Source: Drosophila miranda (lineage: Eukaryota > Arthropoda > Insecta > Diptera > Drosophilidae). From it: a DNA stretch of 64,000 nt. Below are positions 45,914-56,748 of the stretch, in pieces. Numbering within the stretch: position 1 is the stretch's first letter; each line of letters starts with the position of its first letter. The notes under the pieces were generated by a model, which worked only from the letters and a program-made list of their open reading frames with translations, was not told where the DNA came from and did not search any database. The position numbers were made by a program, and so were the translations under genes. The stretch is taken from assembly GCF_003369915.1 (NCBI RefSeq), contig NW_022881603.1, positions 42,330,624 to 42,394,623 on the forward strand. The letters are read 5' to 3'.

Positions 45914-47509
45914 ACGATAGCCCTCATCAGCTTTATGCGCGAGTTGAGCAAAGGTTTTACATGGTTTGCTTAATAGTTTACTAATTTAACACTTTGTTGG
46001 TAAGAAAAATGGAAAGATTTACTTCTGTTAGCCTGAATTTAAAAAAAATACGTCAAAGTGCAGATATTAAAATGACTCCTTTTTTTGCAAGTCGCATCTA
46101 AAGCTCCTTTCAGCCGCTTTCTCTAATGGTAATCAACCAAGCGGCCACGCCTTGACAAAAATAAGGCGACTACTAATGGCATAATAATTTAAAACGCGCC
46201 GGGTGACAAAAAAGGAAAACTTGAAAACAGTCGCAATATACCCAGCAGTAGCAGCAGCATTAGCACCAGCACCAGCCAATATCAGCTTAGAACAAACACA
46301 TGGATGCTTTGGGTCCAGCCAGGGCTATGCCGCGCTGGGGACTGGCCACAAAGACTGCACTTTGCGAACGGTCAACCATTTGAATTTCGCTGTCTTTTAT
46401 TTTTCTCTATTCTATTTTTTCCGGGCCATTGATCAAGGCTAACGAGATCAATCGGCAGGCGTTGGAGCAACGTACCACAACGCATTAGCCATACCAGCGT
46501 CGACCACCTACAAGTCGTAGAGCAGAACAGGCAGGCGGCGATTGCGGGACTAGACTGGACTGGACTGGACTGGACTGGCTATGCTGTGCCGCGCCCGCGC
46601 AAATTCCTGGCAATGGCTGGCGGTAAGCAAAAATTATAAGAATTAAACTAAATCTGTTACACTGTTGCCAACAATTGGGTACGTCCGCCTGTCCACGTCC
46701 GTCTTTATAACATGTTCATGCACACATGTGCTTGTGTGTCGTGTTGCTGCGACCTGGGGCAATGGGTGCTGCCTGATTAGCTCATAATTTGTGTGGCACT
46801 GCGGTTTTCATGCCATGTAATTGAGTTTTCATTCGAATTCTGCATCGGCTCTGTGTCTGTGACGTAGCCAGCTCAGGAAGTCGCCGCGCGCGTTGGTGCG
46901 TAAGTTGATTCCACCTCCACTTCCGCGGTTCGAGTGGACTGGCGCTGCGCATGCGTTTGTGGAATAGAAATCAGCTCCAACGCCGACAGAATAACGGGTT
47001 ATGGAAGACAGAATTGCCAAAGGCGAAAGGAAAACAAGACTAGGGATGGAAGAACAAGTAAGGGAAAAGGTCTTGGATTCAAATCTCCTTATTGAAATCA
47101 ACGCATCTGCAGGACATGTACATACTTGGATATATCATATCATATAGCCAGAGTATAGCCAAATATCGCTCAACCCTAGCATAGAAGTGAACCTCAGGCC
47201 ACCTCTCGAATACGTGTATTATGCATTAAGCGAGAAGTATGATCTAGTGCAAGTTCGCTGCACTGAAACCAGTTTCCAATGACATGGGCTGCTGGCACTG
47301 CCTTCCGGGCAGGCAGGCAGGCGTCGGCAGCATGTGGCATGCCAAGGCGATGGCCTCTTACACGATCCTATCCGAAAAGCTCTGAATAAAGTGATTCACG
47401 AACTGATCCCCAAAATAGGCAGAGACGAGACAAGGGTAATAGAAGTAGAAACAACAGCGACTGGCAATTGAAAATTGGCCATACGCCAACGCGCAGTTGT
47501 CAAAATAAA
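45914..47509. other. Intergenic region, no gene seen
   Basis: Lnpk 3' flank, then unique sequence with a short actgg tandem tract (about 46552-46578). Open frames at 46203-46442 and 46829-47101 lack domains and splice context, so I do not call them. Confidence 0.5.
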
Positions 47510-48606
47510 CGAGGGGGAACGTTGTGAGTTGCTGCGGACACCGCAACTCTACAGTTATACCCGATACTTAGTCAGTATGGCTTTCCTCCGGCAGACGCCG
47601 CTAATATTAAACGACACGACAAAGAGTGCGTGCGAGAGAGACAGAAAATCAGTCTGAGCGTGACGTCGGGCGCTGCGTAGCCAGTGCAAATTGATTTGTT
47701 CCTTTTGGGTATAAAAATGATCCCATCTGATCCAGATTCAGCAGTCTGATAGATATGGTCATTATCTATGATTCTGCGTTTTTAGTTTTCTCGAATCTGC
47801 AATATTGTGGATGCAAAAGATTTTCGTCCTTTTTGGGGGCGGAAGGGGGTGGGCGAAATTCTGAGATATACGTTTTATAGTGAGATCTAACAGAAGTGCG
47901 GATACCAAATTTGGTTACTCTAGCCTTAATAGTCTCTGAGATTTGTGGATGCCCCAGATTTTCGTCTTTGCGGGGGCGGAAGGGGGTGTGGAGAAATTTG
48001 GACACGAAACGGTCAAGGTCCGATATCACAGGAGTGTGGATACCAAATTTGGTTGCTCTGGCTCTTATAGGTTCTGAGATCCTTGAACTCATATTTTGCA
48101 ATTGGCAAAGCCGACCATGAAACCTGTGTGTTAGAGAGAGACAGAGCGAGAAAGAATGAAATTGTTTTCTTGATTCTGGCTATAATTATAATTATACGAT
48201 CTGGTTGAGATTTTACACTCTAGAACATATAGTCATCCTCTACGATTCTGCGTTTTTGGTTTTATCGTATCTTTAAAAATGTGGATGCCACAGATTTTCG
48301 TCCTTTGTGGGGGCGGAAGTGGGCGGGGCGAAGTTTTGAAATATTTTTGTAGCAGTGACATATCACAGAAGTCTGGATCCAAAACCACGTTGCTCTAGCT
48401 CTTATAATCTTTGAGCACTAGGCGCTGAAGGGGACGGACAGACGGACGGACGGACAGACAGACAGGGCTCAATCGACTCGGCTATTGATGCTGATCAAGA
48501 ATATATATACTTTATGGGGTCGGAAACGATTCCTTCTGGACGTTACACACATCCACTTTTACCACAAATCTAATATACCCCAATACTCATTTTGAGTATC
48601 GGGTAA
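47510..48606 (+). mobile_element. DINE-1 element, copy D5
   Basis: Full-length copy of subfamily B with both sub-terminal repeats. The 3' end reads gagtatcgggta then an A-run, so the final tataa is slightly altered. The ggac minisatellite at about 48430-48460 is short. Confidence 0.9.
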
Positions 48607-49283
48607 AAAAACCAACCCAGAGATTTCTTTTGGCCAAACGGCAAGTTGGGGGCTTAGTTCATTGCTAATGACGGCATGTCTGTAACTCGATATTCATACC
48701 TATGTATGTAAATATTATATGTATACATGCAATATATACACCATTCCATCATACAATATATCTATGCTACTCGTAGAAGTTTGTCTGCACAAGTATGTGT
48801 TCGCACAGTGAGTGCTTAAGCACTTTACCTGCATACTGCATGCATGTCCGTCTCTCGATTCGGCGGTACGTACCTCCAGCCGGCCCCGTTCGATTTATTT
48901 GTTTGCGCTCTGCAACAAAGACTCATAATAATCTGTTGGGCCAATCAAGTAAAATATGCGCGAGATCAGTCAACTACAAAAGCAACAACCACAGCCCCAG
49001 CAATTGCCGCGGCTGGTTCGAGCCGCCAATGAAAGTAAACCGATTCAGACCGAGAGACTGAGACTGAGAGTGAGACCAGACTCGACTCGGTTCTAGCCTG
49101 CACCAGCATCCGCTATATAAGCCTGATGGCTGCTCACCGCAGCAACAGTGCAACGCTGACCAGGAACAGAACCTAATTGGAAGTTTAAGCTATCGACTCA
49201 TAGTCCAATTTGGTCAAGGATTATTCCCTGCCAGCCAAAACCAATCTCGCGCCACTCGCACCCCCACACAGACATTCGTCCCG
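48607..49283. other. Upstream flank of the CPCFC gene
   Basis: Unique sequence with short TA/TG tracts (48690-48760) leading to the TATA box at 49114 and the 5' UTR. No exon is seen. Confidence 0.5.
49114..49120 (+). promoter_or_regulatory. TATA box of the CPCFC cuticle gene
   Basis: TATATAA lies about 165 bases before the ATG at 49284, with a possible initiator (gctcaccgcag) about 20 bases downstream. TATA promoters are usual for stage-specific cuticle genes. Confidence 0.6.
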
Positions 49284-49860
49284 ATGTTCTTCAAGCTGGT
49301 AAGTGGGTCCATGCCTCCAGACCTCCTCTTCCAAGAAGCAACCAATCATCTCGGCTCTCATTCAGCTGTTCGCTTCCTGTCTGGCTTTGGCTCTGGCCAA
49401 GCCCCAGCATCCACCTGCAGCGCAGTATCCGGCCGGCGTGAACCCGCAGGACTGCCCCGGCTTCCCAATCTGTGATAACGAGCGACTGCACAGTCCCAAA
49501 TCGCAGTGGGGAGCTCCGCAGAATCAATGGCAGTCGCAGCCACAATGGCAGCCGCAGCCACAACCGCAAACGTGGCAGCAACCCCAGTGGCAGCCGCAGC
49601 CTCAAACGTGGCAGCCGCAGCCGCAATGGCAGCCACAGCCACAGCCCTCTTGGAATTCGGCACCTGCGCCTGCTGCAGGCGGAGACAAATATCCCGCTGG
49701 TGTCAATCCCCAGACCTGCCCCAACTATCCGTACTGCGACGTGAATGCCGGACACGCTGGCGCTCCTGTGGCAGCTCCTCCGCTGCCAGGCTGGAGTGAG
49801 CGTCTTTACCCGGCCGGAGTTTCTCCACACGAGTGCCCCAACTTTCCCTACTGCCACTAG
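49284..49860 (+). CDS. CPCFC-family cuticle protein
   Basis: Exon 49284-49298 encodes MFFKL and, after an intron (gtaagt...attcag), exon 49366-49860 completes a 169-residue secreted protein. The signal peptide spans the junction (LFASCLALALA). Mature protein: three copies of YPAGVNP/YPAGVSP followed by Cys-x5-Cys (CPGFPIC, CPNYPYC, CPNFPYC), the signature of the CPCFC cuticular family, separated by a Trp/Gln/Pro-rich repeat (QPQWQPQPQ-type) of about 60 residues and an Ala/Pro linker. It is predicted to act in chitin-containing cuticle. The tiny first exon with an intron inside the signal peptide is the common arrangement in insect cuticle genes. AATAAA lies at 49990-49995. No lesion is seen. 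Confidence 0.88.
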
Positions 49861-49989
49861 AGCAATCTGGTGTGATGAGGATTCCATTGTCCCTATCGTT
49901 TTTATCTCCCTTCCCCGCAGCTTCCCCTAACGCTTTGCCCTATGTTCTCAATTAGTGAAAATTGATTTGAAAATCTGTTGTTGGCGCCG

Positions 49990-49995
49990 AATAAA
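49990..49995 (+). terminator. Polyadenylation signal of the CPCFC gene
   Basis: AATAAA about 130 bases after the stop codon. The open frame across this area (49955-50356) is therefore mostly 3' flank and is not called. Confidence 0.5.
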
Positions 49996-50529
49996 ATGCA
50001 TGTTGGTCAAAGAATCAGAGCTTAAGAGCTGGTTTTCCTCTGCCAGTCAACCAAAAGTGAGAAGTGAGTGGAATGATGCTGAGGCCATTCGCTTGCTCGA
50101 GCAAATTCCTGATCTTGCTGTATTATCGGGAGTGGTGTGGTGGAGAACTAGGAACTTCGAGTATCAGCTCGGAGTGCCGCTCTATGTCATGCAACCGGAA
50201 TGTGGCGTGCTCCGCCCTTGGCTTACAACACGCGTCGTGTACTGGTTGGGCAGACCAAGCGTTGGCCTGCTGGCGGTTGACCTCCGATGGGGCTGGTTGA
50301 GTGAGGGCTTTGTGAAAGTCGTTCTTGCAAAACTCCGGCTTAATTGCCGCCTTTAGACGCTGCCCAAGGTCAACTGCAAATTATAATCTTGCATGGGACT
50401 GGTACGAAGTGGCCGAATGTGAGATGTGAGATCTAATCCAGAGCGTATACGTAGAATCGAATTCAGTTTATTTACAATCATTAACTTAGGAATTATATAA
50501 TATTTACAGTCAGGAGGGTTGGGCTGGGT

Positions 50530-50535
50530 TTTATT
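50530..50535 (-). terminator. Polyadenylation signal of the His-rich protein gene
   Basis: AATAAA on the minus strand (tttatt on plus), about 35 bases after the stop at 50569. Confidence 0.5.
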
Positions 50536-50568
50536 GGTTTGGTGGAGCGTTTTTGTGGGGCTGACGAC

Positions 50569-51657
50569 CTAGATCCAGCCGTGTCCATGGTGCGCTGAGC
50601 TCCAGCCCTTGTGGTAATCTTGATGATCCTCGTATACATGATGGACTGGCACTTCCTCGTGATGCACATGGTGAACGGGCACTGGCAGGATCTCCTCGTG
50701 GTGGACGTGGTGAACAGGAACCTCCTTGTAAATGGGCACGTGCTTTACCATCGGAACATGAATCTTCTGTACATGATGGTGGTGAACCGTGTGAACCTTG
50801 TATGGAACATGGATCGTATGATGTTCGCTGCGAATTGAGTGGGAACGTGAAAGGGAAATCAGTCCAAGAGCTGGGAGGCTAGACTTGACTATCAGCAATT
50901 GGCACTCGTCGTTTCGCGTATTAGCTAATCAGATTGTCAACTCTACTTCAGTTGCTTGAACCCTGCTGATCGCAGTGAGCAATGGTCGATTGTCACTTGG
51001 CAGCAGGCAGCAGACAACAACCGCGACGATCGATGCTCGGAATTAGCAATTAAGTCAGCCAATTATGGGCGCATTATAATGAACTGAGTGCCAATCGCAG
51101 CTTGGGAAATTCCTCTACGGCGGAAAGTGAATCGGATCGTATCGGTGCTAATCAGCCGAAGTGCCATTAGCGTTCGATTGCTCAATAATCGAATGCATAT
51201 TTCATATCTATCTCACTGCCAGCGTTTAAAAGCACATACGAATCGGAAATAACCATTTTTATCGACTGGGGCTGGTTATTTACGGATCTGGTACGAGTAC
51301 TCGTATATAATTAGTGGATATACTCACTGTTTGCCGAAGAAGCCTGGGCTGGGCGCACAGTAAGCCACGGACAATAGGGCGAACATGATCTGAAAGAGGT
51401 GCATGAATAGGATGAATGAAGCTTTAACTGGAACTTTTCTGAGTTAATCGAAATCTTTGCGGATCTTCATATCTAAAGATCTTCCAATCTGGAGTTTTAT
51501 CATCGAAACATGAAAAACAGAGCCTCTGCACAGTTGTCCTTTGTATGTAGACCTCATCACATCTAACCACTTGTATCAATCACTTGATGCACTTGATCCT
51601 TTCTCACATCACATCCTCTGGTTACTGAACACTTACGAATGCTTTCAGGGCGTACAT
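50569..51657 (-). CDS. Small secreted histidine-rich protein, three exons
   Basis: Exons on the minus strand: 51637-51657 (MYALKAF), 51328-51389 and 50569-50827, with canonical gtaagt and gtgagt donors and tttcag and ttcgcag acceptors; the joined frame is 113 residues. The first two exons encode a signal peptide (MYALKAFIMFALLSVAYCAP). The mature part is His/Val/Pro-rich with imperfect repeats of VPVHHVHHEE (two to three copies) and HVPxxKxVP, ending YHKGWSSAHHGHGWI. Such low-complexity secreted proteins occur in insect cuticle and eggshell, and metal binding by the histidines is possible. The specific function is unknown. The position next to the CPCFC gene fits a cuticle role but does not prove it. 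Confidence 0.75.
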
Positions 51658-51778
51658 ATTTGGTCAAATGAAATCACGTACTCTTCTACACTGGAAATAC
51701 TAGTAACGTATAATGCGAAAACCGAAGCACTGTCAATGCCTGCCGCTGACTGATAACCACAGGCTGGCGACCCATCTG

Positions 51779-51786
51779 TTTTATAC
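51779..51786 (-). promoter_or_regulatory. Probable TATA box of the His-rich gene
   Basis: On the minus strand the sequence reads gagtataaaacag, about 120 bases upstream of the ATG at 51657. The R1-type LINE starts about 220 bases further upstream, so this promoter keeps only a short native flank. Confidence 0.5.
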
Positions 51787-52078
51787 TCGTACCCCCCAAT
51801 GCAGGCGCCACAGCCGCAGCCACAGCGAGCCGAGTCTAACCACGGGCGGCGGCGACTGCGCTGCGCAAGACAAACGTGACAAACATGCGCAAGACAGCAG
51901 CAACGGCAAAAGTGGACGACTGTTAACAGATAGGTATGTATGTATGTACGTACGAGGTACATATGTATGTTCATATAAATCTTTTTGACTCTTCTGGCCG
52001 CTTCTGTTTACGAGGGTTAGGACCGCGCTGGGCTAATTTCGCGGCGTCTGTCCATGCTTCACTTGCTGGCAAACGACA

Positions 52079-53569
52079 ATGAAGCCGCATTCGGATGACG
52101 CAGACAATCGAACTTTGACTGTCGCCGGCAGAGACAATGATGTTGTACTACAGTATTTGGCAGTTACAAACAGGAAGAATGGAGGAGGAGTTCTCCTCTT
52201 TGAGAGGAGAACTAGCCTGCAGCGTTCCCCACCACAGTGGCAGACGCCCCGAGGCATTTGGCCCAGGGAGCAGGCAGTTGAGAAGCCGGCCCAGCTAAGC
52301 CTTGGTACCGGAAATCCACTTAAGGCGCCCCTTAGAGTGCTGCCAGCACTGACTGTGTCTGCACCAGCAGAAGTCCCTGTCAATCCCTTTGACTTCAGCA
52401 GTGCTTCCACAGACAAAAGCGGTACAGGACCAAAGGCCGTCGGAGATCTGCGGTCGATCCTGGCTTCGCTGGTAGAAAAGTCGACGGAATTGTCGAAGAT
52501 GCTGAGGGACGCCCGTTATCTCAACAAGGAGATGAAAGAGTTGGCGCAGAACGTGGTGAGGATGCAAATGTCCGCGCTTCACAGCTTCGACGCAAAGTTT
52601 CAGAGGAAGGAGAGGGTGGAGCGGCGTGATTAGGAGACGCAATGCTCCCCTCAACACGATGCGCCGAAAAGGAAGCTGGACAAGCCGACGAGGAGCTCGC
52701 CGAAGCGGAGAAACAATATGAGTGGCCATCCCACGTTGCAGTCCCGCGAACAACCGGCAAGGAAGACCGAATCAGCTGCACCTACCGAAGGTGAATGGGA
52801 GAAGGTGAAGAGCAGAGCGCACGCCCGGAAGCCAAGGCCCCGTCCGGATGTTATTATCATCGAGCCAAAAGGGAAAATGACTTACGCGGAGATCCTTAAC
52901 CTCGTCACCCGCAACCAGAGCGAGAAGATGAAGAAGGTCGGCGAGAGTGTGAGCAGAGTGAAGCGAACAGCCAAAGGTGCTCTTCTATTGGAGCTCAAAG
53001 ACGCCTCGAAGGAGACCGCGCAGCTGCTTCGCGAGGACATAGGCACTGTCCTAGGAGGCAAGGCGGAGGCGCGAGCACTCACCCAGCAGACGAGGCTAGA
53101 GATGCTCGACTTGGATGAGATGGCTACCTCGGAGGACGTGAGGAAGGCCTTCAGCGAGCAAATGGGGATTACACTCGATGTGGACGCCATTAAGAGTTTG
53201 CGTCCAGGCTTTGGTGGTACCCAGCGGGCTATTATTTGCCTGCCGGCGACCCTTGCGACGAAGGCGCTATCCGTTGGTAAGGTTAAAGTGGCATGGTCCG
53301 TCTGCCGCATACGGGAGCGAAATCTGCCGTTAAAGTGCTTCAGGTGCCTTGAGATCGGCCACGTTGCACTTAATTGCAAAAGCTCTGTAGACAGAAGCGG
53401 GTGGTGCTTCCGCTGTGCGTCTGAGGAGCACAAGATAAGCGACTGCCACAATGAGGCAAAATGCTTCCTTTGTGTCGGAAAGGGCAAGCCCCACTCATAC
53501 GTAGCTGGTAGCCACAGGTGCCCCATGGCACCCAAAGAGAAGGCAAGTCAAAACGCTGGACATGGTTAG
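52079..53569 (+). pseudogene. LINE ORF1 (Gag-like) with one in-frame stop
   Basis: A single frame from ATG 52079 to TAG 53567-53569, interrupted only by TAG at 52631-52633; sequence on both sides is in the same frame. The C-terminal half has three CCHC-type knuckles (CFRCLEIGHVALNC, CFRCASEEHKISDC, CFLCVGKGKPHSYVAGSHRC), as in R1/jockey ORF1 proteins, which bind element RNA. A downstream ATG at 52718 could restart a shorter protein containing the knuckles. Confidence 0.82.
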
Positions 53570-56500
53570 GTTTTACCAAATAAACCTAAACCATTGCGAG
53601 GCTGCCACAGATCTGCTCTCTCAGTCGGTGCGTGAAATGAGATCGGACGTTGCAATAATTAGCGAACCATACATTTCCCCCGAGGATGGATTCTGGGTCC
53701 AAAGCTCCTCAGGAAAAGCAGCAGTATGGGCTTGCGGTAAGCCTCCTCTGCGGCCCTCAGTGTGCGCTGAGTTCCGACATTTCGTCAGGGCAAAACTGGG
53801 GAACTTATGGATTTACAGCTGCTATCTCCCCCCAAGCTTGAGCCGTCATAGCTTCGCTGCGGCGATGGACGAATTGGCCGACGACGCCAGGCACCACAAA
53901 CCAAATGTGATTGCTGGCGACTTCAATGCTTGGGCCCAGGAGTGGGGCAGTGACATCTCCAGAAGCAGCAGCTCGGACGCCATATACAAGGGACACGCAC
54001 TGCTTGAGGCCTTCGCTGCGTTGGACGTAGCATTGTTGAATCAGGGGACCGCGAATACCTTCAACAGGGGTGGCTCTGGGTCAGTCATCGACCTTACATT
54101 CGCCTCTAGCAGCCTTTCCCCTCTGTCCACCTGGCGCCTGGGGAACCACTATACGGCCAGCGACCACAAGGCAGTGGTGTTCTCGATAGGCGGAGAAGGT
54201 GGTTGCAGACTGACCAGGGCAACGCAGACAAACCGGAGAGCAGCCTACAATCCCGAATCAATGCGGATTCCAAGGTTCTTGGAGGCGCTGAGGAATATGG
54301 AGGTCGGAGGCTCAGCTCAACAGATGGTCAACCAGCTTCTGGAGTCCCTACTGCTCGCATGCGATGCCAGTATGAGTCGCAAGAGGCCATTCAAGGGTAA
54401 GCAATCGCCGACCTATTGGTGGAATGACGAGATCCAGGAGGCCAGACGCACTTGCCTGTCAGCTAGAAGGCGATATCAACGGGCTCGCAGAAGGAGTGGC
54501 ACTAGCTGGCCAAGGCTACAGGCGGAGTACTGCGGAGCTAGAAAAGCCCTAAAGAACGCCATCAAGGAGAGCAAGAGGGAGTGCTTCCTGCAGCTTTGCG
54601 ACTCAGCCGAGAAGGATCCGTGGGGACGTGCCTACAAGACGGTAATGAAGCGAATTCATGGCAGCAACGCGGGGTCGCCGTCTGACCCAGACCAGTTGCG
54701 GACGATTGTTGAGGCATTGTTCCCATCCGGGGCTCACGGTCTTGCCAGCAGTGCCGTCGCACACCAGCCTGCATACTCGGTCGAACCGGTCACGGAGGAC
54801 GAAATCGTCGCCCTGGCCCAAAGCTTAAAGGCCAAGAAGGCTCCAGGCCCTGATGGAATCCCCAACCGTGCGGTAAAAGTGGCGATGGCATACAACCCGC
54901 ACGAGTTTGCTAAGGCATTCACGCAGTGCCTGCGGGAAGGACTATTTCCGCCGCAGTGGAAGTTGCAACACCTGGTGCTCTTGCCAAAGCCAGGAAAGCC
55001 GCCGGACGATCCCTCCTCGTTTCGACCGATTTGCTTAATCGACTCGCTGGGGAAGACTCTGGAACAGATAATCCGTAGAAGACTAGACAACGCCGTCGAG
55101 GATGCTGGGGGACTTTCACCAAACCAATACGGCTTCAGGAGTGGGAGGTCAACGGTGGACGCCATAGGCAGGGTAGTTGACATAGCCTCCAAGGCAGTGG
55201 AGGGAACTCGATGGAAGGGCGGCAAGAAGGAATACTGCCTGATTGTCACCCTAGACATCAGGAACGCCTTCAATACGGTGAAGTGGGAGCGCATCCTGGA
55301 CTCACTTAACCGGCGCGGTGTACCCCAATACCTTCAGGCAATCGTAAGGAGCTACTTCGCGGGAAGACTGCTGGAGTATAATACGGAGGCCGGCGCGCAG
55401 ACTCACGGCATAACGGCAGGAGTTCCCAAGGATCAGTGATGGGTCCCCTATTATGGAACATTGCCTACGATGGAGTCATGAGATTAGCTCTTCCAGGCGG
55501 ATGTCAGCTAACCTGCTACGCAGATGATGTCGCCCTGACGGTGGTGGCCAAGCACCTGGACGTCGTCGAAGCAAATTGTGACACCGCAATCCAGCTGATT
55601 GCAGACTGGCTCCGCTCTGCGGGACTAGAGATAGCCGCTCATAAAACCGAGGCAGTATTGGTGAGCACCCGTTCGACTGTGGAGACCGCTCACATCAGGG
55701 TTGGCGACCAGAGACTATCGTCGAAACGAGCCATTCGGTATCTGGGCGTGATGATCGACACCAGGCTCAGTTTCCGTGAACACCTAAGCTACGTCCAGGA
55801 GAAAGCGGCAAACACGAGTCGGGCGCTGTTCCGAATACTGCTGAACACCCGTGGCCCGAAGCAGGAGAGGAGGATTCTGCTGACCAGTGTAGTCCGCTCA
55901 GCCAAGACCTACGCAGCAGACGTATGGGCGGATGGAATTAAAGTTGCCAGCTACGCTAGGGGCGTAAAAGCCACTCATCGCCTCTGCGCGCTCCGGATCT
56001 GCTGCGGCTTTCGGACCATATCCGACGACGCTGCCCTAGTCCTGGCGGGGGTCCTTCCAATTGACCTTCTGGTGCTTGAGGAGAGGGCCGTGGCCGAGGC
56101 CATCCGGGCCGGCGCGGCAAGGAGAGACACGCGCAAGCAGGCCCGTGAAGGAAGCCTCAGAGCATGGCAAAGCCGCTGGGACGGCTCTGATAAAGGACGG
56201 TGGACACACCGCCTGATTCCGGATGTCCGATATTGGATCGGCAGGCGGCACGGTGTGGTCAATTTCCATTCCACACAGCTTCTGAGCGGACACGGCTGCT
56301 TCAGCCATTACCTTTGGAGGTTCGGCCACGAGAACTCGCCGAACTGCTCGTGGTGCGGCGACGCCACTGAAGACGCTGAGCACATCACTTTTCAATGTGG
56401 GCGCTTCTCACTTATTAGGGAGGAGTTGTGGCGAGCCGCCGGCGGGCAGCTCACGCCGAACAACCTGATCGAGAAGATTGTGGAAGACCCCATGGTATGG

Positions 56501-56578
56501 TCGGCCTGGAGCAACTTTGCAGCCGGCGCCATGAAGGAGCTGCGTAGGTGCGAGCGCCGAAGGAACGAGAGTGGCTAG
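53562..56578 (+). pseudogene. LINE ORF2 (endonuclease + RT) with a one-base frameshift
   Basis: 53562-55439 encodes the APE-type endonuclease (INLNHCEAA, IISEPY, VIAGDFNAWAQEWGS, SVIDLTFAS, YTASDHKAV) and the RT fingers and palm (KKAPGPDGIP, GFRSGRSTVDAIG, VTLDIRNAFNTVKW). In the conserved GVPQGS motif region near 55425 one base is missing and the frame ends. RT resumes in 55436-56578 with PLLWNIAYDG, CYADDVALTVVAK, the thumb and a C-terminal Cys/His motif (CSWCGDATEDAEHITFQC). Catalytic residues are all present. There is no RNase H domain, which supports R1 over LOA. Confidence 0.88.
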
Positions 56579-56748
56579 GAGGAACCATGGTCCCTGCGAA
56601 GCAATGCTTTGCGGCCGTCCCGCAGAGACCCGGAACTTCCTGCCGGTCTTTCCAACTCAATACAGCTCCCTGTCTAGCTTTAGTTAAGTCCCAGGCTTAT
56701 AAAATTTAATAAAATTAAGAGTTAATACAGAAAAAAAAAAAAAAAAAA

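Larger units (their letters stand above)
52000..56748 (+). mobile_element. R1-clade non-LTR retrotransposon, nearly full length
   Basis: The 5' edge is estimated near 52000 and is not fixed by a target duplication. ORF1 52079-53569 and ORF2 53562-56578 are followed by a 150-base 3' UTR and an A-run (56731-56748). ORF1 and ORF2 overlap by eight bases. The only lesions are one stop in ORF1 and one frameshift in ORF2, so insertion is recent. Confidence 0.88.

Noticed and set aside
47766..48101. Open frames inside DINE-1 copies
   Set aside because: They recur in every copy, are not conserved in frame and have no domain; DINE-1 is non-coding.
49291..49887. Minus-strand 198-codon open frame with Leu/Arg repeats
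   Set aside because: Antisense shadow of the Gln/Pro/Trp repeat of the CPCFC cuticle gene.
49955..50356. Plus-strand 133-codon open frame after the CPCFC gene
   Set aside because: Overlaps the AATAAA signal and 3' flank; no start context or domain.
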